Shown here: in pieces, positions 50,759 through 60,285 of the stretch
Position numbering within the stretch: position 1 is the stretch's first letter
How the letters are laid out: each line of letters starts with the position of its first letter
Source: Ciceribacter lividus
GTDB lineage: Bacteria; Pseudomonadota; Alphaproteobacteria; Rhizobiales; Rhizobiaceae
NCBI RefSeq assembly: GCF_003337715.1
Contig: NZ_QPIX01000002.1
Location: forward strand, 310,001-374,000
Reading direction: 5' to 3'
DNA: 64,000 nt
Made by a program: the position numbers and the translations under genes
Notes under the pieces: generated by a model
The model's input: the letters and a program-made list of their open reading frames with translations, nothing else
Told to the model about the DNA's origin: nothing
Databases searched by the model: none

Positions 50759-51961
50759 ATGTCGGGCGCCCCTCCCGATGCGAGAGAATTGCCCGTGGTC
50801 ACCATCTCCAAACGCAGTGCCGTCGAACCCTTCCACGCCATGGATGTGCTCGCCGAAGCCACCAGGCGCCGGCAGGCCGGCAAGCCGGTCATCTCCATGG
50901 CCGTCGGCCAACCCGGTCATCCTGCTCCGCAAGCGGCTCTTGCCGCGGCCCGGACAGCCCTCGATCATGGCCGGATCGGCTACACCGACGCGCTCGGCAC
51001 CGGCGAACTGCGGCAGGCGCTTGCCGACTATTATCGCCGGCGGCACGGTGTTGCCGTCGATGCCGGACGGATCATCGTCACGACGGGCTCGTCGGCCGCC
51101 TTCAATCTCGCCTTTCTCGGTCTTTTCGACGTGGGCGATGCAGTGGCGATTGCAAGGCCCGGATACCCTGCCTACCGCAACATCCTGAAGGCGCTCGGCC
51201 TGACTGTCGTTGAAGTGCCGGTCAATGCCGGAACGCACTTCACCCTGACGCCCGAAAGCCTCGAAAACGCGCAGCGCGAAGCGGGGCTGCGGCTGAAGGG
51301 CGTTCTGCTCGCAAGCCCCGCCAATCCGACCGGGACTGTGACCGGCAAGGCGCAGCTCGGAGACCTGGCGCGCTATTGCGAGGGGGAGGGGATCAGTCTC
51401 ATCTCCGACGAGATCTACCACGGCCTGACCTTCTCCGGCGACGAGGCGAGCGCGCTGGAGATCGGCGACCGCGCGGTCATCATCAACTCCTTCTCGAAAT
51501 ACTACTGCATGACCGGCTGGCGCGTGGGCTGGATGGTGGTTCCGCCGGAACTCGTCCGCCCGCTCGAATGCCTGGCGCAGAGCCTGTATATTTCGGCGCC
51601 AGAGCTCTCGCAGATCGCGGCGGTTGCGGCTCTGGGCGCCGGCGAAGAACTGGAGCACTACAAGGCGAGCTGCCGCGCCAATCGCGACTATCTCATGGAG
51701 AGGCTGCCGACGCTCGGACTGCCCTTGCTTTCGCCGATGGACGGAGCCTTCTACGCCTATGTCGACGTCAGCCGTCACACCAATGACAGCATGGCCTTTG
51801 CCCGCGAGATGCTTTCGGCAATCGACGTCGCGGCAACGCCAGGCCTCGACTTCGATCCGGTGGAGGGCCACCGCGCGATGCGTTTCTCCTATGCCGGCAC
51901 CATGGCGGAAATGGTCGAAGCGCTCGACCGCATCGAGCACTGGCTGAAGGCCAGGTCGTGA
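50759..51961 (+). CDS. PLP-dependent aminotransferase (class I/II)
   Basis: 400 residues from ATG 50759; an in-frame GTG at 50735 would add eight, and neither has a good ribosome site. Fold type I: SMAVGQPGHPAPQ near the N-terminus, GSSAAFNLAFLGLF, LASPANPTGT, and the PLP lysine in NSFSKYYCMTGWRVGW. This is typical of aspartate/aromatic or alanine-type aminotransferases; the amino donor cannot be told. It is divergent from the DsbA-like gene. Confidence 0.9.
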   Translation: MSGAPPDARELPVVTISKRSAVEPFHAMDVLAEATRRRQAGKPVISMAVGQPGHPAPQAALAAARTALDHGRIGYTDALGTGELRQALADYYRRRHGVAVDAGRIIVTTGSSAAFNLAFLGLFDVGDAVAIARPGYPAYRNILKALGLTVVEVPVNAGTHFTLTPESLENAQREAGLRLKGVLLASPANPTGTVTGKAQLGDLARYCEGEGISLISDEIYHGLTFSGDEASALEIGDRAVIINSFSKYYCMTGWRVGWMVVPPELVRPLECLAQSLYISAPELSQIAAVAALGAGEELEHYKASCRANRDYLMERLPTLGLPLLSPMDGAFYAYVDVSRHTNDSMAFAREMLSAIDVAATPGLDFDPVEGHRAMRFSYAGTMAEMVEALDRIEHWLKARS

Positions 51962-52061
51962 AAACGGCTGGAGAACAACGCTTCCGGAGGTTTGCGCAAT
52001 CAATTTGCAAGACCTACGGCCGGAAGAAGCATCCACCTATTTGCAGCACAAGGACCTGAGA

Positions 52062-52619
52062 ATGTCAGATTATCTCGTGTGTGACCCGGTCTTCTCCGCG
52101 CCGGAACTCCTGACGCCACGCACCCGCATGCGCGGCCACCGCGTGGACGACTTCCATGCGATGGTGCGCATGTGGAGTGACGAAGCGGTGGTTCGCTTCA
52201 TCTCGGGCAGGCCGTCGACACCCGCGGAGACCTGGTCGCGACTGCTCCGCTATATCGGTCACTGGCGAGCGCTCGCCTTCGGCTACTGGGTGGTGGAGGA
52301 TCGCGAGACGGGTGCCTATCTCGGCGAGGTGGGATTTGCGGACTTCAAGCGGGATATGGAACCGTCCCTCGACGGAATTCCCGAGGCCGGCTGGGCGCTC
52401 GTTCCCGATATCCACGGCAAGGGGATTGCGACCGAGGCGGTGCGCGCCGCCCTCGGCTGGGCCGACGCCCATTTCGTCGGCAGCAAGACAGCGTGCATTC
52501 TCAATCCGGATCATACAGCATCCGTCCGTGTCGCGGAGAAATGCGGGTTCGTGTCATGCGGAAGCGCAACAATCGGGACCGCACCGGTTCTTCTGATGGA
52601 AAGGGAGAGAGACGGCTGA
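52062..52619 (+). CDS. RimJ/RimL-type GNAT acetyltransferase
   Basis: 185 residues from ATG 52062, with AAGGA twelve bases upstream. N-terminal LTPRTRMRGHRVDDFHAM, the RimJ/RimL style, then WALVPDIHGKGIATEAVRAAL for acetyl-CoA and NPDHTASVRVAEKCGF. Such enzymes acetylate ribosomal protein N-termini or small amines; the substrate here is unknown. It ends at the shared terminator with rne. Confidence 0.86.
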   Translation: MSDYLVCDPVFSAPELLTPRTRMRGHRVDDFHAMVRMWSDEAVVRFISGRPSTPAETWSRLLRYIGHWRALAFGYWVVEDRETGAYLGEVGFADFKRDMEPSLDGIPEAGWALVPDIHGKGIATEAVRAALGWADAHFVGSKTACILNPDHTASVRVAEKCGFVSCGSATIGTAPVLLMERERDG

Positions 52620-52714
52620 TCGCGCCAGCCGGAAGGCCTTGCTGGGGGAGTTGTCGATAGGAATACGCCCGACAAAGAGCCTCTCGCAAGCGACGCTGGC
52701 CTCGCCGGAAATGC

Positions 52715-52743
52715 GAAACGGCCGCCCAATGGGCGGCCGTTTC
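52715..52743. terminator. Bidirectional terminator between GNAT and rne
   Basis: A thirteen-base perfect stem, GAAACGGCCGCCC (52715-52727) with GGGCGGCCGTTTC (52731-52743), around a three-base loop. It lies between two convergent genes; T/A residues at the stem base allow function on both strands. Confidence 0.8.
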
Positions 52744-52768
52744 GTGTTCAGACCTGGGAGCGGCTATC

Positions 52769-55594
52769 TCAGAAGAAGCCGCGCTTCTGCCACCAGCCAC
52801 CCTTTTTCGGCTTTTCGCCTTCGCCTTCCGGCGTCGACGATTTCACCGATGTGACGACTGGTTCGGAGGAGGCGACGTTCGACTGGCGATTGGCACGAGC
52901 CGGCTTTGCCGGTTCCGCAGCCTCTTCGGTGACAGGTTCCTCGGTGACTGCCTCTTCGGCAACAGGTTCCTCGGCGAGCGCTGCGCTCTTCTCCGCGACC
53001 TCGGGTTCGACCGGCGCCGCTTCGGCGAGGATCGGCTCCTCGACCGGCGAGACGGCGACCTTGGCCTTGCGGGTGCGGCGCGGCTTGCGGGCTGCAGGCT
53101 CCTCGACCGACTCGATCGCCGCCATGGCGGACGATTCTTCGGTCACCGTTTCTTCGGCGATCGCCTCGCTCACTTCGGCGGTGGTTTCTTCATCCTCCGC
53201 CTCCGTTTCGTCGCCTTCTGCGCCTGCGGCTTCCGCCGCGCCTTCCTCGCCCGGACGGCTGCGGCGGCCACCACGCTTGCCGCGGCGGCGACGCTTGCGC
53301 TTCTGACCTTCTTCGGAGGTCTGCTCATCAACCTCGGCGGAGGCGGCTACGGCGCCTTCCTCTTCGCCCTCATCCTCGTCTTCGTCCTCGTCGAGGCCGT
53401 TGTGCGCGGATGCAGAGGCCGTTTCACCGTTACCGTTTCCGTTGCGGCCACGCCGGCGGCGACGGCGCTTGCGCTTGCGGCCCTGTTGCTCCTCGCCGGC
53501 GCCTGCCTGCGGGGCCGAGGCCGCTTCCATAGCTTCCTCTTCTTCCTCTTCCTCCGGCTCGATGTAGATTTCCTCCTCCTCTTCGGGTTCGGAGATCACC
53601 GGCATCAGGCTTTCGATCTTGACGGGATTGAGAACCGGCTCGCCACGGTCGATCGCAAAATGCTGTGATCCGACGCTGTCGTCGGAGTCAACCACGATCG
53701 AAACGCCGAAGCGGTGTTCGTAATCGACGATGGTGCCGCGCTTGTGGTTCAGGAGGTAGAGCGCCGTTTCCGGCGTCGTGCGCACGGTGATGTCGTGCGT
53801 CGTGCTCTTCAGGAGGTATTCCTCGATGCCGCGCAGGACATGCAGCGCGACGGAGGACTGCGACCGGATGAGGCCGGTGCCGCCGCAGTGCGGGCAGAGC
53901 TGCGTCGTCGATTCGAGAACCGAGGCGCGGATGCGCTGGCGCGACATCTCGAGCAGACCGAAATGCGAGATCCGTCCGACCTGGATGCGGGCACGGTCGT
54001 TCTTCAGGCAATCCTTCAGCTTCTTCTCGACGGCGCGGTTGTTGCGCTTTTCTTCCATGTCGATGAAGTCGATGACGATGAGGCCGGCAAGGTCGCGCAG
54101 ACGGAGCTGACGCGCGACTTCCTCGGCCGCTTCGAGGTTCGTCTGCAGAGCAGTGTCCTCGATCGAGTGCTCGCGCGTCGAGCGGCCGGAGTTGACGTCG
54201 ATCGCTACCAGCGCTTCGGTCTGGTTGATGATGATGTAGCCGCCGGACTTCAGCGTCACCTGCGGCTGCAGCATGCGGTCGAGCTGGGCCTCGATGCCGG
54301 AGCGCGAGAAGATCGGGTGAATGTCGCGATAGGGCTGTACGACCTTTGCATGGCTCGGCATCAGCATCTTCATGAAGTCTTTCGCTTCACGATAGCCGTC
54401 TTCGCCGGCGACGACGATCTCGCCGATATCCTTGTTGTAGAGGTCGCGGATCGATCGCTTGATGAGCGAGCCTTCCTCGTAGACGAGGCAGGGCGCGGTC
54501 GAACTCAGCGTCAGCGTCCGGACGTTTTCCCAAAGCCGCATCAGGTATTCGAAGTCGCGCTTGATCTCGACCTTGGTGCGGTTGGCGCCGGCCGTGCGCA
54601 GGATGACGCCCATGCCCTGCGGCACTTCGAGACCGCGGGCGATTTCCTTCAGCCGCTTGCGGTCGGCCGGGTTGGTGATCTTGCGGGAGATGCCGCCGCC
54701 ACGTGCGGTGTTCGGCATCAGCACGGAATAGCGACCGGCGAGCGAAAGGTACGTGGTGAGGGCCGCGCCCTTGTTGCCGCGTTCTTCCTTGGCGACCTGC
54801 ACGAGCAGGATCTGCCGGCGCTTGATGACTTCCTGGATGCGGTACAGCTTGCGGGGCTTGCGCACGACGCGATCCGGAACCTCTTCCATCGCGTCCTCGG
54901 CGCCGACGGATTCGATTTCTTCCTTTTCACCGTCGTTGTCGCCGTCATCGTCATCGTCGAAATCGTCACGGCCGCGGCGACCGCCGGCTTCTTCGGAGAT
55001 TTCGTCCATGTCGACCATGGCGGCCATGGTGTTGCCGCCTTCGCTGCCGCCGTCTTCGTCCGTCGCCTGCGCACCGGCTTCTTCCGGCTGCTCGGCTGCG
55101 GCCTCCGTGGCTTTCTTGCCGCGCGGCTTGCGGGCACGCCGCGCCTTCGGCTTGGCGGCAGGCTCCTCGGCGGCCTCGGCCGGGGCTTCTTCCGCCGCGG
55201 CCGGTTCAGCGGCGAGTTCCGCCTCTTCGGCCGAAGAGGAGGCTTCCGCGGCTTGCGCTGCGGCCGGCGCTTCTTGTTCCGCATCGCCTTCGTCGGCGCG
55301 GCGGTGCTCTTCTGCCTCGGCGCTCAGGAGCGCCTGGCGATCCGCGAGCGGGATCTGGTAGTAATCGGGATGGATTTCGGCGAAAGCCAGGAAACCGTGG
55401 CGGTTGCCGCCGTAATCGACGAAGGCGGCCTGCAGGGAGGGCTCGACCCGCGTAACCTTTGCCAGATAGATGTTGCCCCTGATCTGCTTCTTATGCTGGG
55501 ACTCGAAGTCGAATTCTTCTATCCGGTTACCACGAACGACGACAACGCGAGTCTCTTCCTCGTGAGACGCGTCGATAAGCATTCTGTCTGCCAT
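52769..55594 (-). CDS. rne: Ribonuclease E
   Basis: 941 residues. Main endoribonuclease of mRNA decay and rRNA processing. The N-terminal S1 domain is split by a long acidic/alanine-rich insertion (about 85-280), an alphaproteobacterial feature. The catalytic DNase I-like part has AIDVNSGRS and VIDFIDMEEKRNN, and the zinc link is CPHCGGTG. The C-terminal third is disordered, with arginine-rich blocks (RKRKRRRRRRGR) and Glu/Ala repeats that would scaffold a degradosome. ATG 55594 has AGGAG upstream. A structured leader precedes it. Confidence 0.94.
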   Translation of the reverse strand: MADRMLIDASHEEETRVVVVRGNRIEEFDFESQHKKQIRGNIYLAKVTRVEPSLQAAFVDYGGNRHGFLAFAEIHPDYYQIPLADRQALLSAEAEEHRRADEGDAEQEAPAAAQAAEASSSAEEAELAAEPAAAEEAPAEAAEEPAAKPKARRARKPRGKKATEAAAEQPEEAGAQATDEDGGSEGGNTMAAMVDMDEISEEAGGRRGRDDFDDDDDGDNDGEKEEIESVGAEDAMEEVPDRVVRKPRKLYRIQEVIKRRQILLVQVAKEERGNKGAALTTYLSLAGRYSVLMPNTARGGGISRKITNPADRKRLKEIARGLEVPQGMGVILRTAGANRTKVEIKRDFEYLMRLWENVRTLTLSSTAPCLVYEEGSLIKRSIRDLYNKDIGEIVVAGEDGYREAKDFMKMLMPSHAKVVQPYRDIHPIFSRSGIEAQLDRMLQPQVTLKSGGYIIINQTEALVAIDVNSGRSTREHSIEDTALQTNLEAAEEVARQLRLRDLAGLIVIDFIDMEEKRNNRAVEKKLKDCLKNDRARIQVGRISHFGLLEMSRQRIRASVLESTTQLCPHCGGTGLIRSQSSVALHVLRGIEEYLLKSTTHDITVRTTPETALYLLNHKRGTIVDYEHRFGVSIVVDSDDSVGSQHFAIDRGEPVLNPVKIESLMPVISEPEEEEEIYIEPEEEEEEEAMEAASAPQAGAGEEQQGRKRKRRRRRRGRNGNGNGETASASAHNGLDEDEDEDEGEEEGAVAASAEVDEQTSEEGQKRKRRRRGKRGGRRSRPGEEGAAEAAGAEGDETEAEDEETTAEVSEAIAEETVTEESSAMAAIESVEEPAARKPRRTRKAKVAVSPVEEPILAEAAPVEPEVAEKSAALAEEPVAEEAVTEEPVTEEAAEPAKPARANRQSNVASSEPVVTSVKSSTPEGEGEKPKKGGWWQKRGFF

Positions 55595-56099
55595 GTAAGT
55601 TGTGCTCCTCGGCGCCTTCGCGGCAAGATCGAGTCGCACGTTGCTGGAACGGGCGAGAGATATCTTGGGGATGCGCCGGATATAGATGTCTTCGTCCGGT
55701 GGGGTGAGCGAGCAGCAACTGAACAGCTTCCGGGGCGCCGAGCGCTCCAAATCCGCTGATGTTTCTGACTACCTGCTGCAACGACATCAAAGACCGAACA
55801 AAAACGACAATGCCATAGGCCCTTGGGCCCGATGAATGCTCACAAAGAGCGTTTGGTGGTTACCCACCAGTAGACGAAACCGGCCGAATGCCGGCTTGTG
55901 ATCCAGTTTCAGGACAAAGCTGCAGAGACGACGGATGAATGTCCGGCAAGCTGGCGCCAAACCTTTTGTGGTTGGCAGCCGCGGCGATGATTCTATCCCG
56001 TGGGCATCTCTATCCCTCGGTTGCGTTGTATGTTTTCTCCACCGCAATAGCAAGGGAAAACCCATTTGTGCCATAATACCCATGGATTAGTAGTGTTTA
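55595..56099 (-). promoter_or_regulatory. Long structured leader of rne
   Basis: About 500 bases without a credible gene lie between rne and the amiC start. On the minus strand a TATTAT box (plus 56075-56080) could start a leader of this length. Small hairpins are seen: CCGGC/GCCGG (near 55888-55905), TGGTGG/CCACCA (55854-55869) and GGCCC/GGGCC (55818-55830). RNase E of other bacteria is autoregulated through its 5' leader; that this leader does so is inference. Confidence 0.45.
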
Positions 56100-56165
56100 G
56101 CACGCCGAGGTGATTCTCTTGTGGAGGATGGGCGGCGGGCTCTGCCATATCATCGAAAGGGGTGG

Positions 56166-57458
56166 GTGTTGCGTCAGTCTGGAATCGGTGGACGATGGTC
56201 GCGCCGGAGTGCGTCGCTGTTCTGGTTCCTGGTCGCGGCGCTGCTGTCGCTGACGGTGCCGCAGCGGGCGCCTGCCGCCGACGAAGACCGGGAGCCGCCC
56301 GTGCTTGCCTACGCCGCGAGGATCGCCGGCGACCGTGCCCGGACCCGCATCGTCATCGATCTCGACCGCAAGCCGACCTTCGAGGTTCGCTATCTGGAAA
56401 GACCGGACCGGATCGTCGTCGATCTGCCGGCGTTCACCTTCGCCTTCGCCGCGGACGACCTCAAGGCGCGCGGTCTCTTCAAGGACGTCCGCTTCGGCGC
56501 GGTCGACGCTCACTCCGCACGAATCGTGCTGACGACCGAACGTCCGGCGCAACTCGCGCTCGCGGAAGTCCAGGCCGACGAGGCAGGCAAGGGCTTTCGC
56601 CTCGTCCTCGATGCCGAAATGGTGAAGAGGGAAGTCTTTGACAATCTCGTGAAGCGTCAGGCCTGGAGCGGCGGCAAGGCGGCAGTCGGCGCGGAAGCCT
56701 CCGAGGCGGCGGTCGCGGCCGCGCGCGGGGACCGGCTCGGAACGTCGAGCCCGGAGCCGGGCGGCGCCTTCGTGATCGCGATCGATGCCGGCCATGGCGG
56801 CATTGATACCGGTGCGATCGCCAGCGAGACCAAGACGCCGGAGAAGGACATCACGCTCGCCTTCGCAAAGGCTCTGCAGCGGCGCCTCGCCAGGGAGCCG
56901 GGGATATTCGCCTTCCTGACGCGCGAGGGCGACGAGTTCCTGTCGCTGTCCGAGCGGGTGACGATCGCCCGTCAGCACCACGCGAACCTCTTCGTCTCGC
57001 TCCACGCCGACAAGCTGCGGCAGGACAACATCCGTGGCGCGACGGTCTACACGATCTCCGACAAGGCTTCCGACCGTATGGCCGCCGAACTCGCCGAGCG
57101 GGAAAACCTCGCCGACGCGATCGGCGGCGTCGGCCTCGCCAGCGAGCCGGCCGAAGTCACCGACATCCTTCTCGATTTCACCCGACGCGAAACCCAGGCC
57201 TTCTCGGTCGCGATGGCCGACTCGGTGGTGTCGTCCTTCGAAGGACAGGTCGCCCTCATCAACAATCCGCATCGTTTCGCCGGTTTCCGCGTCCTGCAGG
57301 CCCACGACGTCCCGTCGATCTTGCTCGAGCTCGGTTTCCTCTCGAACAAGGAGGACGAGAAGGTGCTTCTCGACGAGAGCTGGCGGGAGAAGATCGCCGA
57401 ACTGCTGACCGCGGCGATCAGGCGATATCGCGAGCCGGTGCTCGCAAACGGTGGCTGA
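56166..57458 (+). CDS. amiC: N-acetylmuramoyl-L-alanine amidase with AMIN domain
   Basis: 430 residues from GTG 56166 (AAAGGGG upstream); TTG 56169 and GTG 56121 are alternatives. A signal-anchor (SASLFWFLVAALLSLTV) is followed by an AMIN domain (about 45-150) for septal targeting and an Amidase_3 domain (about 200-425): zinc motif AIDAGHGGIDTGAI, LFVSLHAD, and catalytic ILLELGFLSN. It splits septal peptidoglycan for daughter-cell separation. The PBP1a gene follows on the same strand. Confidence 0.93.
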   Translation: MLRQSGIGGRWSRRSASLFWFLVAALLSLTVPQRAPAADEDREPPVLAYAARIAGDRARTRIVIDLDRKPTFEVRYLERPDRIVVDLPAFTFAFAADDLKARGLFKDVRFGAVDAHSARIVLTTERPAQLALAEVQADEAGKGFRLVLDAEMVKREVFDNLVKRQAWSGGKAAVGAEASEAAVAAARGDRLGTSSPEPGGAFVIAIDAGHGGIDTGAIASETKTPEKDITLAFAKALQRRLAREPGIFAFLTREGDEFLSLSERVTIARQHHANLFVSLHADKLRQDNIRGATVYTISDKASDRMAAELAERENLADAIGGVGLASEPAEVTDILLDFTRRETQAFSVAMADSVVSSFEGQVALINNPHRFAGFRVLQAHDVPSILLELGFLSNKEDEKVLLDESWREKIAELLTAAIRRYREPVLANGG

Positions 57459-57734
57459 GGTGAACACTCGCCGCGCCGCGGCTATACGGCACGGCGCGGG
57501 TGGTGGCGAAATTTGCTGCCCTCCATGCGGAATGAATGCGGGACGGAAGGCGCCCGGCCCTATTTTCCTCACAATCGCACCTTTACTCCGGGGAGGTTTC
57601 GAGGAGTGCGGCCATAGCGGCCGCCTGTCCGTCCCCGAAGCCTTGCCAATGGGCGCCCGACGTGCAAAACGCGACGACATGTGCGATGTTTGCCATTGCG
57701 CGCCGAACCGAAAGCGAACGCCGGTAGCTCGATT
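57459..57734 (+). other. Gap between amiC and PBP1a gene
   Basis: 276 bases with no credible gene and no clear terminator. A short palindrome GCGGCC-ATA-GCGGCCGC lies near 57609-57625. It probably contains the mrcA promoter. Confidence 0.35.
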
Positions 57735-60194
57735 ATGATCAGACTGATTGGATACTTCTTCGGACTTGCCTCCGTGCTCGCGCTCGCCGTGGCGGTGGTG
57801 GTCGCCATCTATCTGACCAATCTCACGAGGGATCTGCCGGACTTTGCGGTCCTGTCGAGTTACGAGCCGCCGGTCGCAACGCGCATCCATGCCGACGACG
57901 GCTCGCTGATGGCCGAATATGCGCGTGAACGTCGCCTCTTCCTGCCGATCCAGGCGATACCGGACCGTGTGAAGGCAGCGTTCCTTTCGGCTGAAGACAA
58001 GAATTTCTACAATCACCCGGGCGTCGACATTTACGGTCTCGGCCGCGCGATCTTGGTCAACCTGCAGAACTTCGGTTCCGGCCGCCGTCCCGTCGGCGCC
58101 TCGACGATCACCCAGCAGGTCGCGAAGAACTTCCTGCTGAGTTCGGACCAGACGATCGACCGCAAGGTGAAGGAAGCAATCCTCTCCTTCCGCATCGAGC
58201 AGGCCTATTCGAAGGACAAGATTCTCGAACTCTATCTGAACGAGATCTTCTTCGGCATGAACGCCTACGGCATTGCCGGGGCGGCGCTCACCTATTTCGA
58301 CAAGTCGGTGACCGAGCTTACGGTCGCCGAGGCGGCCTATCTCGCCTCACTGCCGAAAGGCCCGTCCAACTATCATCCGTTCCGCCACCCCGACGCCGCA
58401 CTCGAGCGCCGCAACTGGGTCATCGACCGCATGGTCGAGAACGGTTTCGTCTCGCAGGAGGATGGTGCGGAGGCGAAGAAGCAGCCGCTCGGCGTCACCC
58501 TGCGCCGTACCGGCTCCCATCTTTTCGCGTCGGACTACTTCGCCGAAGAGGTCCGTCGACAGATCATCGAACGTTACGGTGACAAGGCACTTTACGAAGG
58601 CGGGCTCTCTGTCCGCACCTCGCTCGATCCGAAGATGCAGGTCTTTGCACGCAAGGCCTTGCAGAAGGGGCTGATCACCTATGACGAGCGCCGCGGTTAT
58701 CGCGGCCCCGTGAGCCAGATCGACATTTCGGCCGACTGGGGTGCGCCGCTCGCCAAGGTGGCGGGCTTGAGCGACGTTCCGGAATGGAAGCTGGCCGTCG
58801 TGCTGGCGGTCTCCAGTGATCGCGTGGACATCGGCCTGCAGCCGGCGACCGAAGCCGGCGGCAAGGTGGCGACCGAGCGCCAGACGGGCAAGATCATGGC
58901 CGAGGACATGGACTGGGCCTATCGCTCCGCGACCGGCGATCGCAAGACGGCAAAGTCTCCCGAGGGCGTGCTGAAGTCCGGCGATGTCGTTTACGTCGAA
59001 GCGCTCGAAGGGGAAGGGAACAAGGATCGTTATCGCCTGCGCCAGCCGCCGAAGGTACAGGGTGGCCTCGTGGCGATGGACCCGCATACCGGCCGCGTCC
59101 TCGCCATGGTCGGCGGCTTCTCCTACGCACAGTCGGAATTCAACCGTGCCACCCAGGCGATGCGCCAGCCCGGTTCGTCGTTCAAGCCGTTCGTCTATGC
59201 CGCCGCGCTCGACAACGGCTATACCCCGGCTTCGGTCATCATGGACGCTCCCATCGAGATCGTGCAGGGCGGCCAGGTCTGGCGCCCGCAGAACTACGGC
59301 GGCGGTTCGGCCGGCCCGTCCACGCTCCGGCTCGGCATCGAAAAGTCGCGTAACCAGATGACCGTGCGCCTTGCCAACGACATGGGCATGAACCTTGTCG
59401 CGGAGTATGCCGAACGCTTCGGCGTCTACGACAAGATGAACCCGGTTCTGGCGATGTCCCTCGGCTCGGGCGAAACGACGGTGCTGCGCATGGTCTCGGC
59501 CTATGCGGTGCTTGCCAACGGCGGCAAACAGATCAAGCCGACGCTGATCGACCGCATCCAGGATCGCTACGGCAAGACGATCTTCCGTCACGAGGAGCGC
59601 GTCTGCGAAGGCTGCAATGCCGACGGCTGGAACAATCAGGAAGAGCCGACGGTGGTCGACAATCGCGAACAGGTGCTCGATCCGATGACGGCCTACCAGA
59701 TCACCTCGATCATGGAGGGGGTTATCACGCGCGGCACCGCAGCCGGCAAGGTCAAACTCGACCGCCCCGTTGCCGGCAAGACCGGCACCACGAACGACGA
59801 GAAGGATGCCTGGTTCGTCGGCTACACCCCAGATCTCGTCGCGGGTCTCTACATCGGCTACGACAATCCGGCTCCGCTCGGCCGCGGCGCGACCGGCGGC
59901 TCGCTGTCGGCCCCGATCTTCAACGAATTCATGCAGGCGGCCGTCGCTGGCACGCCGCCGGGCAAGTTCCACATTCCGGAAGGCATGAGTCTGATTGCGA
60001 TCAACCGCAAGACCGGCATGGCGGCGGTTCAGGGCGAGCCGGATACCATCATCGAAGCCTTCAAGCCCGGCACCGGCCCGGCCGACAGCTTCTCGGTCAT
60101 CGGCATGGACGAATACATGGCGCCCGAGGAAATCCTTCGCACGTCGCCGCAGGCGAACGAGGCAGTGACCTCTGGCTCGGGCGGTCTCTTCTAA
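57735..60194 (+). CDS. mrcA: Penicillin-binding protein 1A
   Basis: 819 residues. Bifunctional peptidoglycan synthase. N-terminal membrane anchor (LIGYFFGLASVLALAVAVVVAIY region). Glycosyltransferase domain with EDKNFYNHPGVD and GASTITQQVAKNFLL. An OB-like insert (about 330-450) follows, then the transpeptidase domain with SSFKPF (active serine), SRNQ and KTGTTNDEKDAWFVGY. ATG 57735 sets the short cytoplasmic start; the frame upstream to 57681 is the gap. It is co-oriented with the amidase, which acts on the same polymer. Confidence 0.95.
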   Translation: MIRLIGYFFGLASVLALAVAVVVAIYLTNLTRDLPDFAVLSSYEPPVATRIHADDGSLMAEYARERRLFLPIQAIPDRVKAAFLSAEDKNFYNHPGVDIYGLGRAILVNLQNFGSGRRPVGASTITQQVAKNFLLSSDQTIDRKVKEAILSFRIEQAYSKDKILELYLNEIFFGMNAYGIAGAALTYFDKSVTELTVAEAAYLASLPKGPSNYHPFRHPDAALERRNWVIDRMVENGFVSQEDGAEAKKQPLGVTLRRTGSHLFASDYFAEEVRRQIIERYGDKALYEGGLSVRTSLDPKMQVFARKALQKGLITYDERRGYRGPVSQIDISADWGAPLAKVAGLSDVPEWKLAVVLAVSSDRVDIGLQPATEAGGKVATERQTGKIMAEDMDWAYRSATGDRKTAKSPEGVLKSGDVVYVEALEGEGNKDRYRLRQPPKVQGGLVAMDPHTGRVLAMVGGFSYAQSEFNRATQAMRQPGSSFKPFVYAAALDNGYTPASVIMDAPIEIVQGGQVWRPQNYGGGSAGPSTLRLGIEKSRNQMTVRLANDMGMNLVAEYAERFGVYDKMNPVLAMSLGSGETTVLRMVSAYAVLANGGKQIKPTLIDRIQDRYGKTIFRHEERVCEGCNADGWNNQEEPTVVDNREQVLDPMTAYQITSIMEGVITRGTAAGKVKLDRPVAGKTGTTNDEKDAWFVGYTPDLVAGLYIGYDNPAPLGRGATGGSLSAPIFNEFMQAAVAGTPPGKFHIPEGMSLIAINRKTGMAAVQGEPDTIIEAFKPGTGPADSFSVIGMDEYMAPEEILRTSPQANEAVTSGSGGLF

Positions 60195-60285
60195 GATGCT
60201 GGACGCGTGCTCGCCGCCCCTTTACAGGAGCGGCGGCCGCAACTATGCACGGGGCTCCTTTTCAGCGAGGTGAAAAAGCAAGCAC

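Noticed and set aside
53714-55759. 681-codon plus-strand frame opposite rne
   Set aside because: Antisense shadow; the minus-strand RNase E is unambiguous.
56097-58016. 639-codon minus-strand frame opposite amiC and mrcA
   Set aside because: It covers both genes and their gap, with low-complexity Arg/Gly composition.
60205-60262. GGAGC/GCTCC-TTTT as an mrcA terminator
   Set aside because: Only five pairs around a long loop; too weak to list with confidence.
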